From assembly GCA_016296785.1 (NCBI GenBank), contig JAEDHX010000046.1, forward strand, positions 1 to 16,027: a stretch of DNA of 16,027 nucleotides, given 5' to 3'. The translations under genes were made by a program, and so were the position numbers. The notes beneath the pieces are model-generated. The model searched no databases. It saw only the letters and a list, made by a program, of their open reading frames with translations, and was not told the origin of the DNA. Positions 7,842 to 14,173 of this stretch are shown piece after piece. Within the stretch, counting starts at the first letter, position 1. Each line of letters begins with the position of its first letter. The DNA comes from Coprococcus sp. (GTDB lineage Bacteria; Bacillota; Clostridia; Lachnospirales; Lachnospiraceae).

Positions 7842-7904
7842 ATGTACAAATACCTATTGAGCTATTATATCACAACCTTAATAGAATTTAAACGATTTGT
7901 ACAT
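7842..7904. repeat. 10-bp inverted repeat flanking the pilB promoter
   Basis: ATGTACAAAT at 7842-7851 and its exact reverse complement ATTTGTACAT at 7895-7904. Each arm contains the self-complementary core TGTACA, with centres 55 bp apart, about five helical turns. One lies just upstream of the pilB -35 element and the other between the expected start site and the ribosome site. The layout suits a dimeric regulator binding both sites. No regulator has been identified. Confidence 0.5.
7864..7892 (-). promoter_or_regulatory. Predicted sigma-A promoter of the pilus cluster
   Basis: On the minus strand TTTAAA (7887-7892), a 17-nt spacer and a perfect TATAAT (7864-7869) preceded by TG one base away (extended -10). 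T-rich plus-strand tracts at about 7914-7922 and 7945-7951 appear as A-tracts upstream of the promoter and could act as UP-element or bent DNA. The leader to pilB would be about 45 nt. Confidence 0.75.
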
Positions 7905-7964
7905 ATTTTAATAGATTTTTTTTGCGTTATTTTAATAATAATGCTTTTTTTCGAGTTGGATATG

Positions 7965-7993
7965 CACTATTTTTACCTAAAACTCATAAAATA
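7965..7993 (+). promoter_or_regulatory. Possible sigma-K/sigma-E type promoter of the sigma factor gene
   Basis: CACT (7965-7968), 16 nt, then CATAAAATA (7985-7993), which fits the mother-cell consensus AC-16/17-CATAnnnTA. The -10 also resembles the sigma-E form. No better sigma-A site was seen before this gene. A short AT-rich match such as this can arise by chance. Confidence 0.35.
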
Positions 7994-8019
7994 ATACAAA
8001 TCCAGGGAGTCTGACAGAT

Positions 8020-8643
8020 GTGCAAACCTTCAAAAAACCTCTGAGTCCTGAAGAAGAATCATATTATATCAAAGAGTGCAAAGGCGGAAATCAGACTGCC
8101 AGAAATATATTAATTGAATATAACCTTCGACTGGTTGCTCATATCGCCAAGAAATACGCAGGCAGCTGCAAGGAGCTGGAGGACCTGATATCAACAGGCA
8201 CAATAGGCTTAATCAAAGCAATCGATACCTTTGATGACCAAAAAGGAAAGAAGCTGGTAAGCTATGCTTCAAAATGTATTGAAAACGAATTGTTAATGAT
8301 GCTTCGTCAGGAGAAGAAAAGAGCACGGGAAGTATCAATATATGAGCCAATAGGTACAGACCGTGAAGGTAACGAAATAATCCTTATGGATGTTATCAGC
8401 TCTTCAGGTGCTAATATATTAGATAATATCATCACAAATCAAGATATAAGAATGCTCCCCGGCTGTATCAAATATAGGCTTTCTGATAGAGAAAAGAAAA
8501 TACTCTCACTTCGATATGGTCTTATGGGTCAAAAGCCTCATACACAAAAGGAGGTTGCTGACATTATAGGAATATCACGATCTTATGTATCCCGTATAGA
8601 AAAAAGAGCATTAAACAAGCTAAAAGGATGCCTGAACGAATAG
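8020..8643 (+). CDS. sigK: Sporulation sigma factor of the SigK type, without pro-sequence
   Basis: 207 residues of a sigma-70 family factor with regions 2, 3 and 4. Region 2 covers about 24-100 (LIEYNLRLVAHIAKKY, EDLISTGTIGLIKAI, SYASKCIENELLMMLR). The segment EPIGTDREGNEI (109-120) and the C-terminal helix-turn-helix GISRSYVSRIEKRAL (184-198) match what I know of SigK/SigE almost word for word, and the PLSPEEE start aligns with SigK. In Bacillus this factor is made as a pro-protein in the mother cell; here the first residue is where the mature protein begins, and the in-frame codons upstream reach a stop (7987) without a hydrophobic segment. The start is GTG behind AGGGAG; an ATG two bases earlier is in another frame and closes after eight codons. 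The gene diverges from pilB. SigE is the alternative identity. Confidence 0.85.
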   Translation: MQTFKKPLSPEEESYYIKECKGGNQTARNILIEYNLRLVAHIAKKYAGSCKELEDLISTGTIGLIKAIDTFDDQKGKKLVSYASKCIENELLMMLRQEKKRAREVSIYEPIGTDREGNEIILMDVISSSGANILDNIITNQDIRMLPGCIKYRLSDREKKILSLRYGLMGQKPHTQKEVADIIGISRSYVSRIEKRALNKLKGCLNE

Positions 8644-8655
8644 TCCGGGCATCCT
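8625..8655. terminator. Hairpin between convergent sigK and the trhP operon, possible bidirectional terminator
   Basis: The arms are 8625-8634 and 8646-8655 (10 pairs including one G-U, loop of 11). It overlaps the last sigK codons and stops 5 nt before the trhP stop. On the minus strand the stem is followed by TTTTAGCTTGTTT; on the plus strand only a broken T-rich stretch follows, so termination should be stronger leftward. Confidence 0.5.
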
Positions 8656-8659
8656 GATA

Positions 8660-9892
8660 CTATACTTCTTTTCTTCTAATAATCATTCCTGGCAATATAT
8701 CTGCATCAACCCTCACCTTTAGCTTTTGCTTAGGATGAGGTGCGCTATCCATGGAATTACCGTCTTCATCAAATATCTGTAAGGCTCTGCATATAATATT
8801 ACTTCCATCAAAGCCCATTACCTCAAGCTCCTCTCCTACTGAGAATTTATTCTTTTGCTCAAAATACAGATATCCATCCTTCACATCTCTTACCGTCCCA
8901 ATATATGTGTAATTCTTAAGATAGGTATTATTATCATATATCTGCATTTCGCTTGTTGGTTTGCCAAAATAAAAGCCTGTTGTAAACTGCCTGTAGGTGC
9001 ATTTGGCTATCTCTGCTTTGTAATAATCAATATTGGCTCTATATTTCTCTTCAGATTCATAATAGTCATCAAGTGCTTTTCTATATGTCCTTGCAACAGT
9101 TGCAACATATAAAGCCGTCTTCATGCGTCCTTCTATCTTAAAGCTGTTAATGCCTGCTGCTATCATCTCAGGAATATATTCAATCATACAAAGGTCCTTT
9201 GAATTGAATATATAAGTACCTCTCTCGTCCTCATCAACAGGAAGATATTCTCCCGGTCTTGTCTCTTCAACTATATGATATTTCCATCTGCAAGGATGTG
9301 TGCATGCCCCCTTGTTAGCATCCCTTCCTGTAAAATAGTTGCTAAGCAGGCATCTTCCTGAATATGAAATACACATTGCTCCATGCATAAATGATTCTAT
9401 CTCCATATCAGGTGGAATATTGTCTCTTATACCCTTTATCTCTTCAAGTGATAATTCTCTGGCTGTTACTACACGTTTTGCACCAAGCTTGTACCAAAAA
9501 TTATAAGTAAGATAATTAGTATTATTTGCCTGAGTGCTTATATGAAGCTCCATATCAGGCATAATCTCTCTTGCAAGTGTAAATATACCGGGGTCAGATA
9601 CAAGTACAGCATCAACGCCGGTATCCTTAAGCTCATAAAAATATCTCTTTATACCTTCTATATCATAGTTATGAGCATAAATATTAGCAGTCACATACAC
9701 CTTCGCATTATGCTCATGAGCATATCTTGCTCCCTCTTTCATCTCTTCAACAGAGAAATTATCAGCTTTCGCCCTTAGTCCATATGCCTGCCCGCCTATA
9801 TATACTGCATCTGCTCCATAATCAACAGCCACCTTTAATACATCAAGGCTTCCTGCCGGAACAAGCAGCTCTGCTCTTTCTATTGTAGCCAT
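8660..9892 (-). CDS. trhP: U32 family protein, prephenate-dependent tRNA uridine(34) hydroxylase TrhP-like
   Basis: 410 residues from the chosen start (MATIERAELLVPAG). It has the U32 N-terminal barrel with AELLVPAGSLDVLKVAVDYGADAVYIGG, the family signature ESFMHGAMCISYSGRC at 166-181 and a conserved Cys set (174, 181, 197, 201) that likely holds an iron-sulfur cluster. A C-terminal U32 beta-domain covers about the last 85 residues. Although annotated as peptidases, members of this group (Bacillus TrhP1/TrhP2, E. coli TrhP) hydroxylate U34 of tRNAs to ho5U. The gene before it is a TrmR-like methyltransferase that acts on ho5U, which supports this. An in-frame ATG at 9955 would add 21 residues but has no ribosome site, whereas 9892 has GAGGAG 7 bases upstream. 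It is last in the operon, 70 nt after trmR. Confidence 0.85.
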   Translation of the reverse strand: MATIERAELLVPAGSLDVLKVAVDYGADAVYIGGQAYGLRAKADNFSVEEMKEGARYAHEHNAKVYVTANIYAHNYDIEGIKRYFYELKDTGVDAVLVSDPGIFTLAREIMPDMELHISTQANNTNYLTYNFWYKLGAKRVVTARELSLEEIKGIRDNIPPDMEIESFMHGAMCISYSGRCLLSNYFTGRDANKGACTHPCRWKYHIVEETRPGEYLPVDEDERGTYIFNSKDLCMIEYIPEMIAAGINSFKIEGRMKTALYVATVARTYRKALDDYYESEEKYRANIDYYKAEIAKCTYRQFTTGFYFGKPTSEMQIYDNNTYLKNYTYIGTVRDVKDGYLYFEQKNKFSVGEELEVMGFDGSNIICRALQIFDEDGNSMDSAPHPKQKLKVRVDADILPGMIIRRKEV

Positions 9893-9962
9893 AGTATTGC
9901 TCCTCATTATCCAAAATAATTCTTCATTCAATTCACTTTCATTCTGTAAATACATGCATAAA

Positions 9963-10604
9963 CTATAGTTTAATGCTAAGACTCATTCCATCACCGATAT
10001 TAAGTATCGCTGTCTCAAGCATCGGATTATTCTTAAGCTCATACAAATATTCCCTCATCCTGGCATGAATTGTTCTGTTTCTTCTTGTTACAGCATACCT
10101 TGATTCAAGGACATCTCCATCCTGCAGCACATTATCACAAAGAAGTATTCCGCCCTTTCTTAACAGCTTAATCGACTTTTCAAAGAAGCTGCCATACTGA
10201 CCCTTCGCTGCATCCATAAAAATCATATCATAGCAGCCATTAAGCTCATCCAGTATTATATTAGCATCTCCGGGAATAAGTGTGATAAGCTCAGATGCCG
10301 AAGCCGCAGCAATGTTTTCTTTTGCCTTTTCAATTCTCTTTTCATAATTCTCAATTGTTGTTATATGGCCGCCCTCAGGCAGAAATCTGCTCATGAAAAT
10401 GGCAGAATAACCAACCGCCGTCCCAATCTCAAGGATATCCTTAGGTTTATTCATCATCATAAGCAGCTTGATGAATTCTCCCGCTTCACTTCTGATGATA
10501 GGAACGCCACTGTCTTCTGCCTCTTTTCTGATAGCCATAACAACCTCATCATAATCCCCGGTAAAGGAATTAATGAATGATGCTATTCTCTCATCCGTTA
10601 TCAT
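9963..10604 (-). CDS. trmR: tRNA 5-hydroxyuridine methyltransferase TrmR-like (class I SAM O-methyltransferase)
   Basis: 213 residues, the length of the bacterial catechol O-methyltransferase-like family. SAM motif I is DILEIGTAVGYSA (56-68), an acidic loop TTIENYEKR follows at 82-90, and the metal-binding set is visible as MDAAKGQY (D131) and CDNVL (D157, N158). In Bacillus the homologue YrrM (TrmR) methylates ho5U34 to mo5U34 in tRNAs, widening wobble decoding. Two features make this reading better than a generic O-methyltransferase: the gene sits directly before a U32 hydroxylase gene, and it follows an mltG-type gene, both as in Bacillus (yrrL-yrrM-yrrN-yrrO). It starts 17 nt after the mltG-like stop with a modest GGATAGG ribosome site. 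Confidence 0.85.
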   Translation of the reverse strand: MITDERIASFINSFTGDYDEVVMAIRKEAEDSGVPIIRSEAGEFIKLLMMMNKPKDILEIGTAVGYSAIFMSRFLPEGGHITTIENYEKRIEKAKENIAAASASELITLIPGDANIILDELNGCYDMIFMDAAKGQYGSFFEKSIKLLRKGGILLCDNVLQDGDVLESRYAVTRRNRTIHARMREYLYELKNNPMLETAILNIGDGMSLSIKL

Positions 10605-10621
10605 AAATTACCTATCCATTA

Positions 10622-11005
10622 TCATTTCTTTGTATCTTCCACGCCGGTCAGAATATTTATTATCTGCTTACTTGTATAAGATGGTGACAGCTTATATGTA
10701 CCGGCCTTAATTCTTGATGTATGCTCTCCTAAACGGAGTTTAAACATAAATGCATATTTGTTATCAATCACACCTGCTTCCTCAAGGCTCTCACAAACCT
10801 CCATTGTCGTTGGATCAGGAAGCACCTCAATGCTTACAATCTTAGTATCGCCAGCATCCTTACTGGTATTAGCAAACACCTCGTATGCAAATGAATACGC
10901 ACCAGAGAATATCTTCACCAATGCAAACAGTATACATACATTAATCAACAAACCTATCATAAATCTGAGCACTTTTTTCATGCTCCTTGCGCCATCTATA
11001 GCCAT
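10622..11005 (-). CDS. Short MltG/YceG-like membrane protein lacking the catalytic domain
   Basis: 127 residues. A short N-terminus, one membrane helix (about 14-32), then an extracellular domain (about 55-122) resembling the LysM-like part of MltG: IVSIEVLPDPTTMEVCESLEEAGVI and RIKAGTYKLSPSYTSKQIINILTG, the latter close to the typical AGTYxLxxxMSxxEIlxxLxxG. Full MltG proteins (about 330-370 residues) continue into an endolytic transglycosylase domain with a catalytic Glu; here the frame ends right after the LysM-like part and trmR begins 17 nt later, so that domain is absent. The slot matches Bacillus yrrL (mltG) between yrzB and yrrM. Clean frame, AAGGAG ribosome site and tight spacing argue for a working short protein rather than a decaying gene; a role in binding glycan or regulating wall synthesis is only inference. 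Confidence 0.7.
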   Translation of the reverse strand: MAIDGARSMKKVLRFMIGLLINVCILFALVKIFSGAYSFAYEVFANTSKDAGDTKIVSIEVLPDPTTMEVCESLEEAGVIDNKYAFMFKLRLGEHTSRIKAGTYKLSPSYTSKQIINILTGVEDTKK

Positions 11006-11029
11006 AATAATATCTCCTTATCCGAATTG

Positions 11030-11362
11030 CTAAATCATATCAATATCAAGTTCATCAGCAATACCTTCATATATCAGTCTCATCATTCTGCAAAGCTTCT
11101 GCTCTGCCCTGATAAAATCATTCACAGTAGTATCATGAAGCAGTACATCATACTCCATAAACAGATTATTCACTTCATCGTAAGGATTGTCAAGACCTTC
11201 ATTATTCTGAAGCTCTACGTTCTTGCACTTAAATTCCTGCAAACTCTTTGATAAATCAGGTCTTTCAAGCAACGCAGCCTTACTTCTTAAATAATTTTTA
11301 TATACCTCAGATTCCCTGATATGCATATTCAATTCTCTGCTGAGTTTTACTGCATCATCCAT
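11030..11362 (-). CDS. YlbF family regulator
   Basis: 110 residues, nearly all predicted helix, with the Com_YlbF pattern: an N-terminal helix (DDAVKLSRELNMHIRESEVYKNYLRSKAALLERPDLSKSL), a middle stretch, and a second helical pair (VNDFIRAEQKLCRMMRLIYEGIADELDIDM). In Bacillus YlbF forms a complex with YmcA and YaaT that steers RNase Y cleavage and affects biofilm, competence and sporulation. Here it lies 6 nt after an RNase J gene, with its AGAGG ribosome site inside the end of that gene, so the two are probably translationally coupled; this supports a role in mRNA decay. The cysteine-rich C-terminal tail of Bacillus YlbF is missing. Family assignment is good, and the exact paralogue is unknown. 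Confidence 0.72.
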   Translation of the reverse strand: MDDAVKLSRELNMHIRESEVYKNYLRSKAALLERPDLSKSLQEFKCKNVELQNNEGLDNPYDEVNNLFMEYDVLLHDTTVNDFIRAEQKLCRMMRLIYEGIADELDIDMI

Positions 11363-11368
11363 AATGTT

Positions 11369-13033
11369 TTATACCTCTGTAATAATTGGCAATATCATAG
11401 GGCTTCTCTTCGTCCTCTTCCAAAGGAACTCCCCAAGCTCGTCCTTAATAGTCATCTTAATCTTACCCCAATCACTAATATTGCGTCTAAGGCATCTGTC
11501 AAGTGCCTCCTGAACAACAAGGCGGCAGTCCTCCATAAGGGTTTCAGACTCTCTAACATATACAAAGCCTCTTGATACTATATCAGGACCTGCAATAAGC
11601 TGATTGCTATATTTGTCAAGTGTAACAACAATAATTAAAAGACCATTCTGTGAAAGAAGCTGCCTGTCTCTAAGAACAATATTACCTACATCTCCTACAC
11701 CAAGTCCATCTACAAAAATGCCCTGCGCAGGAACCTTACCTGTCACTTCGAATGTATCCTCTCCAACCTCAAGTACATCTCCTGTAGTCATAATCTTGAT
11801 ACGTTCACGTGGAACACCCATCTCCATTGCAAGTTCTGCATGTCTCTTTAAATGACGATATTCACCATGAACAGGAACTGCATACTTTGGTTTAGTAAGA
11901 GCATATATAAGCTTAAGCTCCTCTCTGCATGCATGACCCGATACATGAGTATCTTCAAATATTACACGTGCGCCTTTCATCTCAAGCTCATTTATCACCT
12001 TAAATACAGCCTTCTCATTTCCCGGAATAGGATGCGAGCTAAATATAACGACATCTCCCGGAGTTACAGCAACCTTGTTGTGAATAGATGCAGCTATTCT
12101 GGATAATGCAGCCATATTCTCGCCCTGGCTTCCTGTTGTAATAAGCACAAGCTTCTCGTCAGGATAATTCTTCATCTCACTTATATCAATAAGCGTATGC
12201 TCCGGAATATTAAGATATCCAAGCTCAGAAGCAGTGGAAATAATATTAACCATGCTTCTTCCCTCTACAACAACCTTTCTGCCATACTTATATGCTGAAT
12301 TAATAATCTGCTGCACACGGTCAACATTAGATGCAAATGTAGCAATAATAATTCTGTGATTCTTATTATCATCAAACAAATTATCAAAGGTCTTACCTAC
12401 TGTCTTCTCTGACTGTGTAAAGCCCTCTCTGTCAGCATTTGTCGAGTCAGCCATAAGTGCAAGAACACCTTTCTTGCCAAGCTCGGCAAATCTCTGCAAA
12501 TCTATCATCTCACCAAATACAGGCGTATAATCAATCTTAAAATCACCTGTATGAATAAGCAGACCTGCCGGTGTATATATAGCAAGTGCTGCTGAATCAA
12601 CTATCGAATGATTTGTCTTAATAAATTCAACACGGAAGCGGCCAAGATTAATTATCTGGCCATATTTTACTACCTTGCGTTTAGTATTATTCAAAAGATT
12701 ATGCTCTGATAATTTATTCTCAATAAGGCCCATAGTAAGCTTAGTAGCATATATAGGCATATTTAACTCTTTTTCTACATAGGCAATAGCACCAATATGG
12801 TCCTCATGGCCATGAGTTACTACAAGTCCCTTTACCTTATCAGCATTCTCCTTAAGATAAGTTACATCAGGAATAACAAGGTCAATACCCAGCATGTCAT
12901 CCTCAGGAAATGCCAATCCGCAGTCAATAACAATTATAGAGTCATCATACTCTATAGCAGTAATATTCATTCCAATCTGTTCGAGACCACCAAGCGGAAT
13001 AATCTTAACTGCATCCTTTTTCTGCTTATTCAA
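11369..13033 (-). CDS. rnj: Ribonuclease J
   Basis: 554 residues, the usual size. It is a metallo-beta-lactamase fold with inserted beta-CASP domain. Motif II is HGHEDH (74-79), with H142 (TNHS), D164 (HTGDFK) and, in the second half of the lactamase domain, GHACREEL (366-373) and PVHGEYRHL (387-395). RNase J markers ADSTNADREGFTQSE (195-209) and GSQGEN (301-306) are present, and a C-terminal domain completes the protein. It acts as 5'-to-3' exonuclease and endonuclease in mRNA turnover and rRNA maturation. The start codon is TTG with a strong GGAGG 7 bases upstream; the next in-frame ATG would remove 21 residues of the fold. It starts 2 nt after the DUF1292 stop. Whether it is J1 or J2 cannot be decided. 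Confidence 0.96.
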   Translation of the reverse strand: MNKQKKDAVKIIPLGGLEQIGMNITAIEYDDSIIVIDCGLAFPEDDMLGIDLVIPDVTYLKENADKVKGLVVTHGHEDHIGAIAYVEKELNMPIYATKLTMGLIENKLSEHNLLNNTKRKVVKYGQIINLGRFRVEFIKTNHSIVDSAALAIYTPAGLLIHTGDFKIDYTPVFGEMIDLQRFAELGKKGVLALMADSTNADREGFTQSEKTVGKTFDNLFDDNKNHRIIIATFASNVDRVQQIINSAYKYGRKVVVEGRSMVNIISTASELGYLNIPEHTLIDISEMKNYPDEKLVLITTGSQGENMAALSRIAASIHNKVAVTPGDVVIFSSHPIPGNEKAVFKVINELEMKGARVIFEDTHVSGHACREELKLIYALTKPKYAVPVHGEYRHLKRHAELAMEMGVPRERIKIMTTGDVLEVGEDTFEVTGKVPAQGIFVDGLGVGDVGNIVLRDRQLLSQNGLLIIVVTLDKYSNQLIAGPDIVSRGFVYVRESETLMEDCRLVVQEALDRCLRRNISDWGKIKMTIKDELGEFLWKRTKRSPMILPIITEV

Positions 13034-13035
13034 TT

Positions 13036-13314
13036 TTATACCTCCAAATCTAAGTCCACTAGCAATTCATCAAATATCCTGATAACTGCTTCTAATTCTT
13101 TTTCATCATCGACAATATCAAATGTTGTCATGTCTCCTGCGCTGTCATCACGCAGCTCTTTTAGCACAAGAAAAGAGCCCTCATCTTCAGCTTCCTCTAA
13201 ATCCTCTGCCTCAACAAGCAGATAGTTTACTCCGCCAAGCGTAGTCTGTTCAAGTACTGCAAATAAAACCTTATCTCCATCTTCTGTTTCAAATTCAATC
13301 GTATTATCCTTCAT
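13036..13314 (-). CDS. YrzB-like DUF1292 protein
   Basis: 92 residues, very acidic, with the DUF1292 pattern: TIEFETEDGDKVLFAVLEQTTLGGVNYLLVEAED in the first half and an acidic helix DDEKELEAVIRIFDELL near the end. Function of the family is not established. It is a cytoplasmic protein without membrane segment or Cys. The gene starts 2 nt after ruvX with an AAAGG ribosome site overlapping the ruvX end and is 2 nt before RNase J. The order ireB-ruvX-DUF1292 is widely conserved in Bacillota, and that context is the main support for the call. Confidence 0.85.
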   Translation of the reverse strand: MKDNTIEFETEDGDKVLFAVLEQTTLGGVNYLLVEAEDLEEAEDEGSFLVLKELRDDSAGDMTTFDIVDDEKELEAVIRIFDELLVDLDLEV

Positions 13315-13316
13315 AT

Positions 13317-13745
13317 CTAACCTTTCGAGATGGCATCAAGATAATTCTGCAGAATTACTGCAGCTGCCATCTTATCTATGTATCTCTTTCTGTCTTCTCT
13401 TCTGACATTACTCTCCATCAGGACACGTTCCGCTTCAACTGTAGAAAGTCTCTCATCCCATAAAACAACTTCAATCCCTGTACGTCTCTCAAGAGCTTCC
13501 TTGAATTCCTCAGTCGCTTCAGCTCTCTCTCCCAATGTATTATTCATATTCTTAGGATATCCAAGCACTATCTTCTCTACCCCGCCGTACTCACTAATTG
13601 TTTGTTCTATCTGCGCATATGTCTGCCTTAATTTGTTGGCAGATTTTCTGGTAATCGTACATACCGGCTGTGCTGTAATAAGCAGTTCATCGCTTATCGC
13701 AACTCCGACAGTCTTTGTTCCATAGTCAAGTCCAAGTATTCTCAT
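13317..13745 (-). CDS. ruvX: Putative pre-16S rRNA nuclease / Holliday junction resolvase-like RuvX (YqgF)
   Basis: 142 residues, standard length. It has an RNase H-like fold with all family motifs: GLDYGTKTVGVAIS (5-18, D7), GYPKNMNNTLG (62-72), WDERLST (96-102) and DKMAAAVIL (124-132, D124). E. coli YqgF is essential and processes the 5' end of 16S rRNA; the name RuvX reflects similarity to resolvases. It starts 12 nt after ireB with an AAAGGA ribosome site and precedes DUF1292 by 2 nt. Confidence 0.95.
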   Translation of the reverse strand: MRILGLDYGTKTVGVAISDELLITAQPVCTITRKSANKLRQTYAQIEQTISEYGGVEKIVLGYPKNMNNTLGERAEATEEFKEALERRTGIEVVLWDERLSTVEAERVLMESNVRREDRKRYIDKMAAAVILQNYLDAISKG

Positions 13746-13757
13746 ATCATATGTCCT

Positions 13758-14015
13758 TTATTTGAGATTATTATTAATATAGTCCTCAAGCAATACCTCT
13801 ATTATCTCATCTCTTTCAGCCTTCATAATAAGGCTTCTTGCATTCTTATAGCTTGTTATGTATGTCGGATCACCACTCATAATATAACCAACCACCTGAC
13901 TTACAGGATTATATCCCTTCTCTGTAAGTGCCTCGTAAACCTGTCTGATTATATCTGATACATCCACAACATTATCTTTTATCGGAACTATATTCTGTGT
14001 ACTTTCGTTTGTCAT
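13758..14015 (-). CDS. ireB: IreB family regulatory phosphoprotein (DUF965)
   Basis: 85 residues. The core EALTEKGYNPVSQVVGYIMSGDPTYITSYKNARSLIMKAERDEIIE is the DUF965 signature (GYNPxxQxVGYxxSGDPxYIT). In Enterococcus faecalis IreB is phosphorylated on two N-terminal threonines by the PASTA kinase IreK and affects cephalosporin tolerance. Here the N-terminus has Thr2, Ser5 and Thr6 in a flexible stretch, so phosphorylation is possible. It is the first gene of the operon that runs to trhP, with a predicted promoter 52-80 nt upstream and an AAGGG ribosome site. The homologue in Bacillus (yrzL) occupies the same slot before ruvX. Confidence 0.93.
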   Translation of the reverse strand: MTNESTQNIVPIKDNVVDVSDIIRQVYEALTEKGYNPVSQVVGYIMSGDPTYITSYKNARSLIMKAERDEIIEVLLEDYINNNLK

Positions 14016-14066
14016 ATCATCACGCCCTTATCTTTCTATGCTTATTTACACTAGCTTATCCAATTC

Positions 14067-14095
14067 ATTTTAATATAAAACCGGCTGAAATTCAA
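14067..14095 (-). promoter_or_regulatory. Predicted sigma-A promoter of the ireB-ruvX-rnj-trhP operon
   Basis: On the minus strand TTGAAT (14090-14095), a 17-nt spacer and TAAAAT (14067-14072). It lies in the 158-nt gap between mtaB and ireB, giving a leader of about 45 nt. No other promoter-like site was seen within the tightly packed genes that follow. Confidence 0.6.
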
Positions 14096-14141
14096 CCAAA
14101 TATATCCATTTTAATAGCCCGTTTTTACTAAATAATCCGGC

Positions 14142-14167
14142 AGCTCATATCACAGAGCTCATATCAC
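14142..14167. repeat. Two tandem copies of a 12-bp direct repeat between mtaB and ireB
   Basis: AGCTCATATCAC occurs at 14142-14153 and again at 14156-14167, a 14-bp period, ending 6 nt before the mtaB stop codon. It could be a regulator site upstream of the ireB promoter or simple slippage. No inverted partner was found. Confidence 0.5.
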
Positions 14168-14173
14168 CGACTT

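Noticed and set aside
7911..7955. T-runs at about 7914-7922 and 7945-7951 as terminators
   Set aside because: No stable stem precedes either run. They fit better as A-tracts upstream of the pilB promoter.
8018..8044. ATG two bases before the sigma factor GTG as the true start
   Set aside because: It is in a different frame and reaches a stop after eight codons; the sigma factor frame needs the GTG at 8020.
9893..9955. Upstream start for the U32 gene giving 21 extra residues
   Set aside because: No ribosome site precedes the ATG at 9955, and the extra residues do not align with the family, whereas GAGGAG lies 7 nt before the ATG at 9892.
10605..11029. The mltG-like gene as a pseudogene with the remnant catalytic part nearby
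   Set aside because: No leftover transglycosylase sequence is visible in any frame; the next gene begins 17 nt later and the short frame has an intact ribosome site.
12797..13225. 142-codon plus-strand frame opposite RNase J and DUF1292
   Set aside because: Low-complexity Ser/Asn/Ile-rich translation, no ribosome site, and fully overlapped by two conserved genes.
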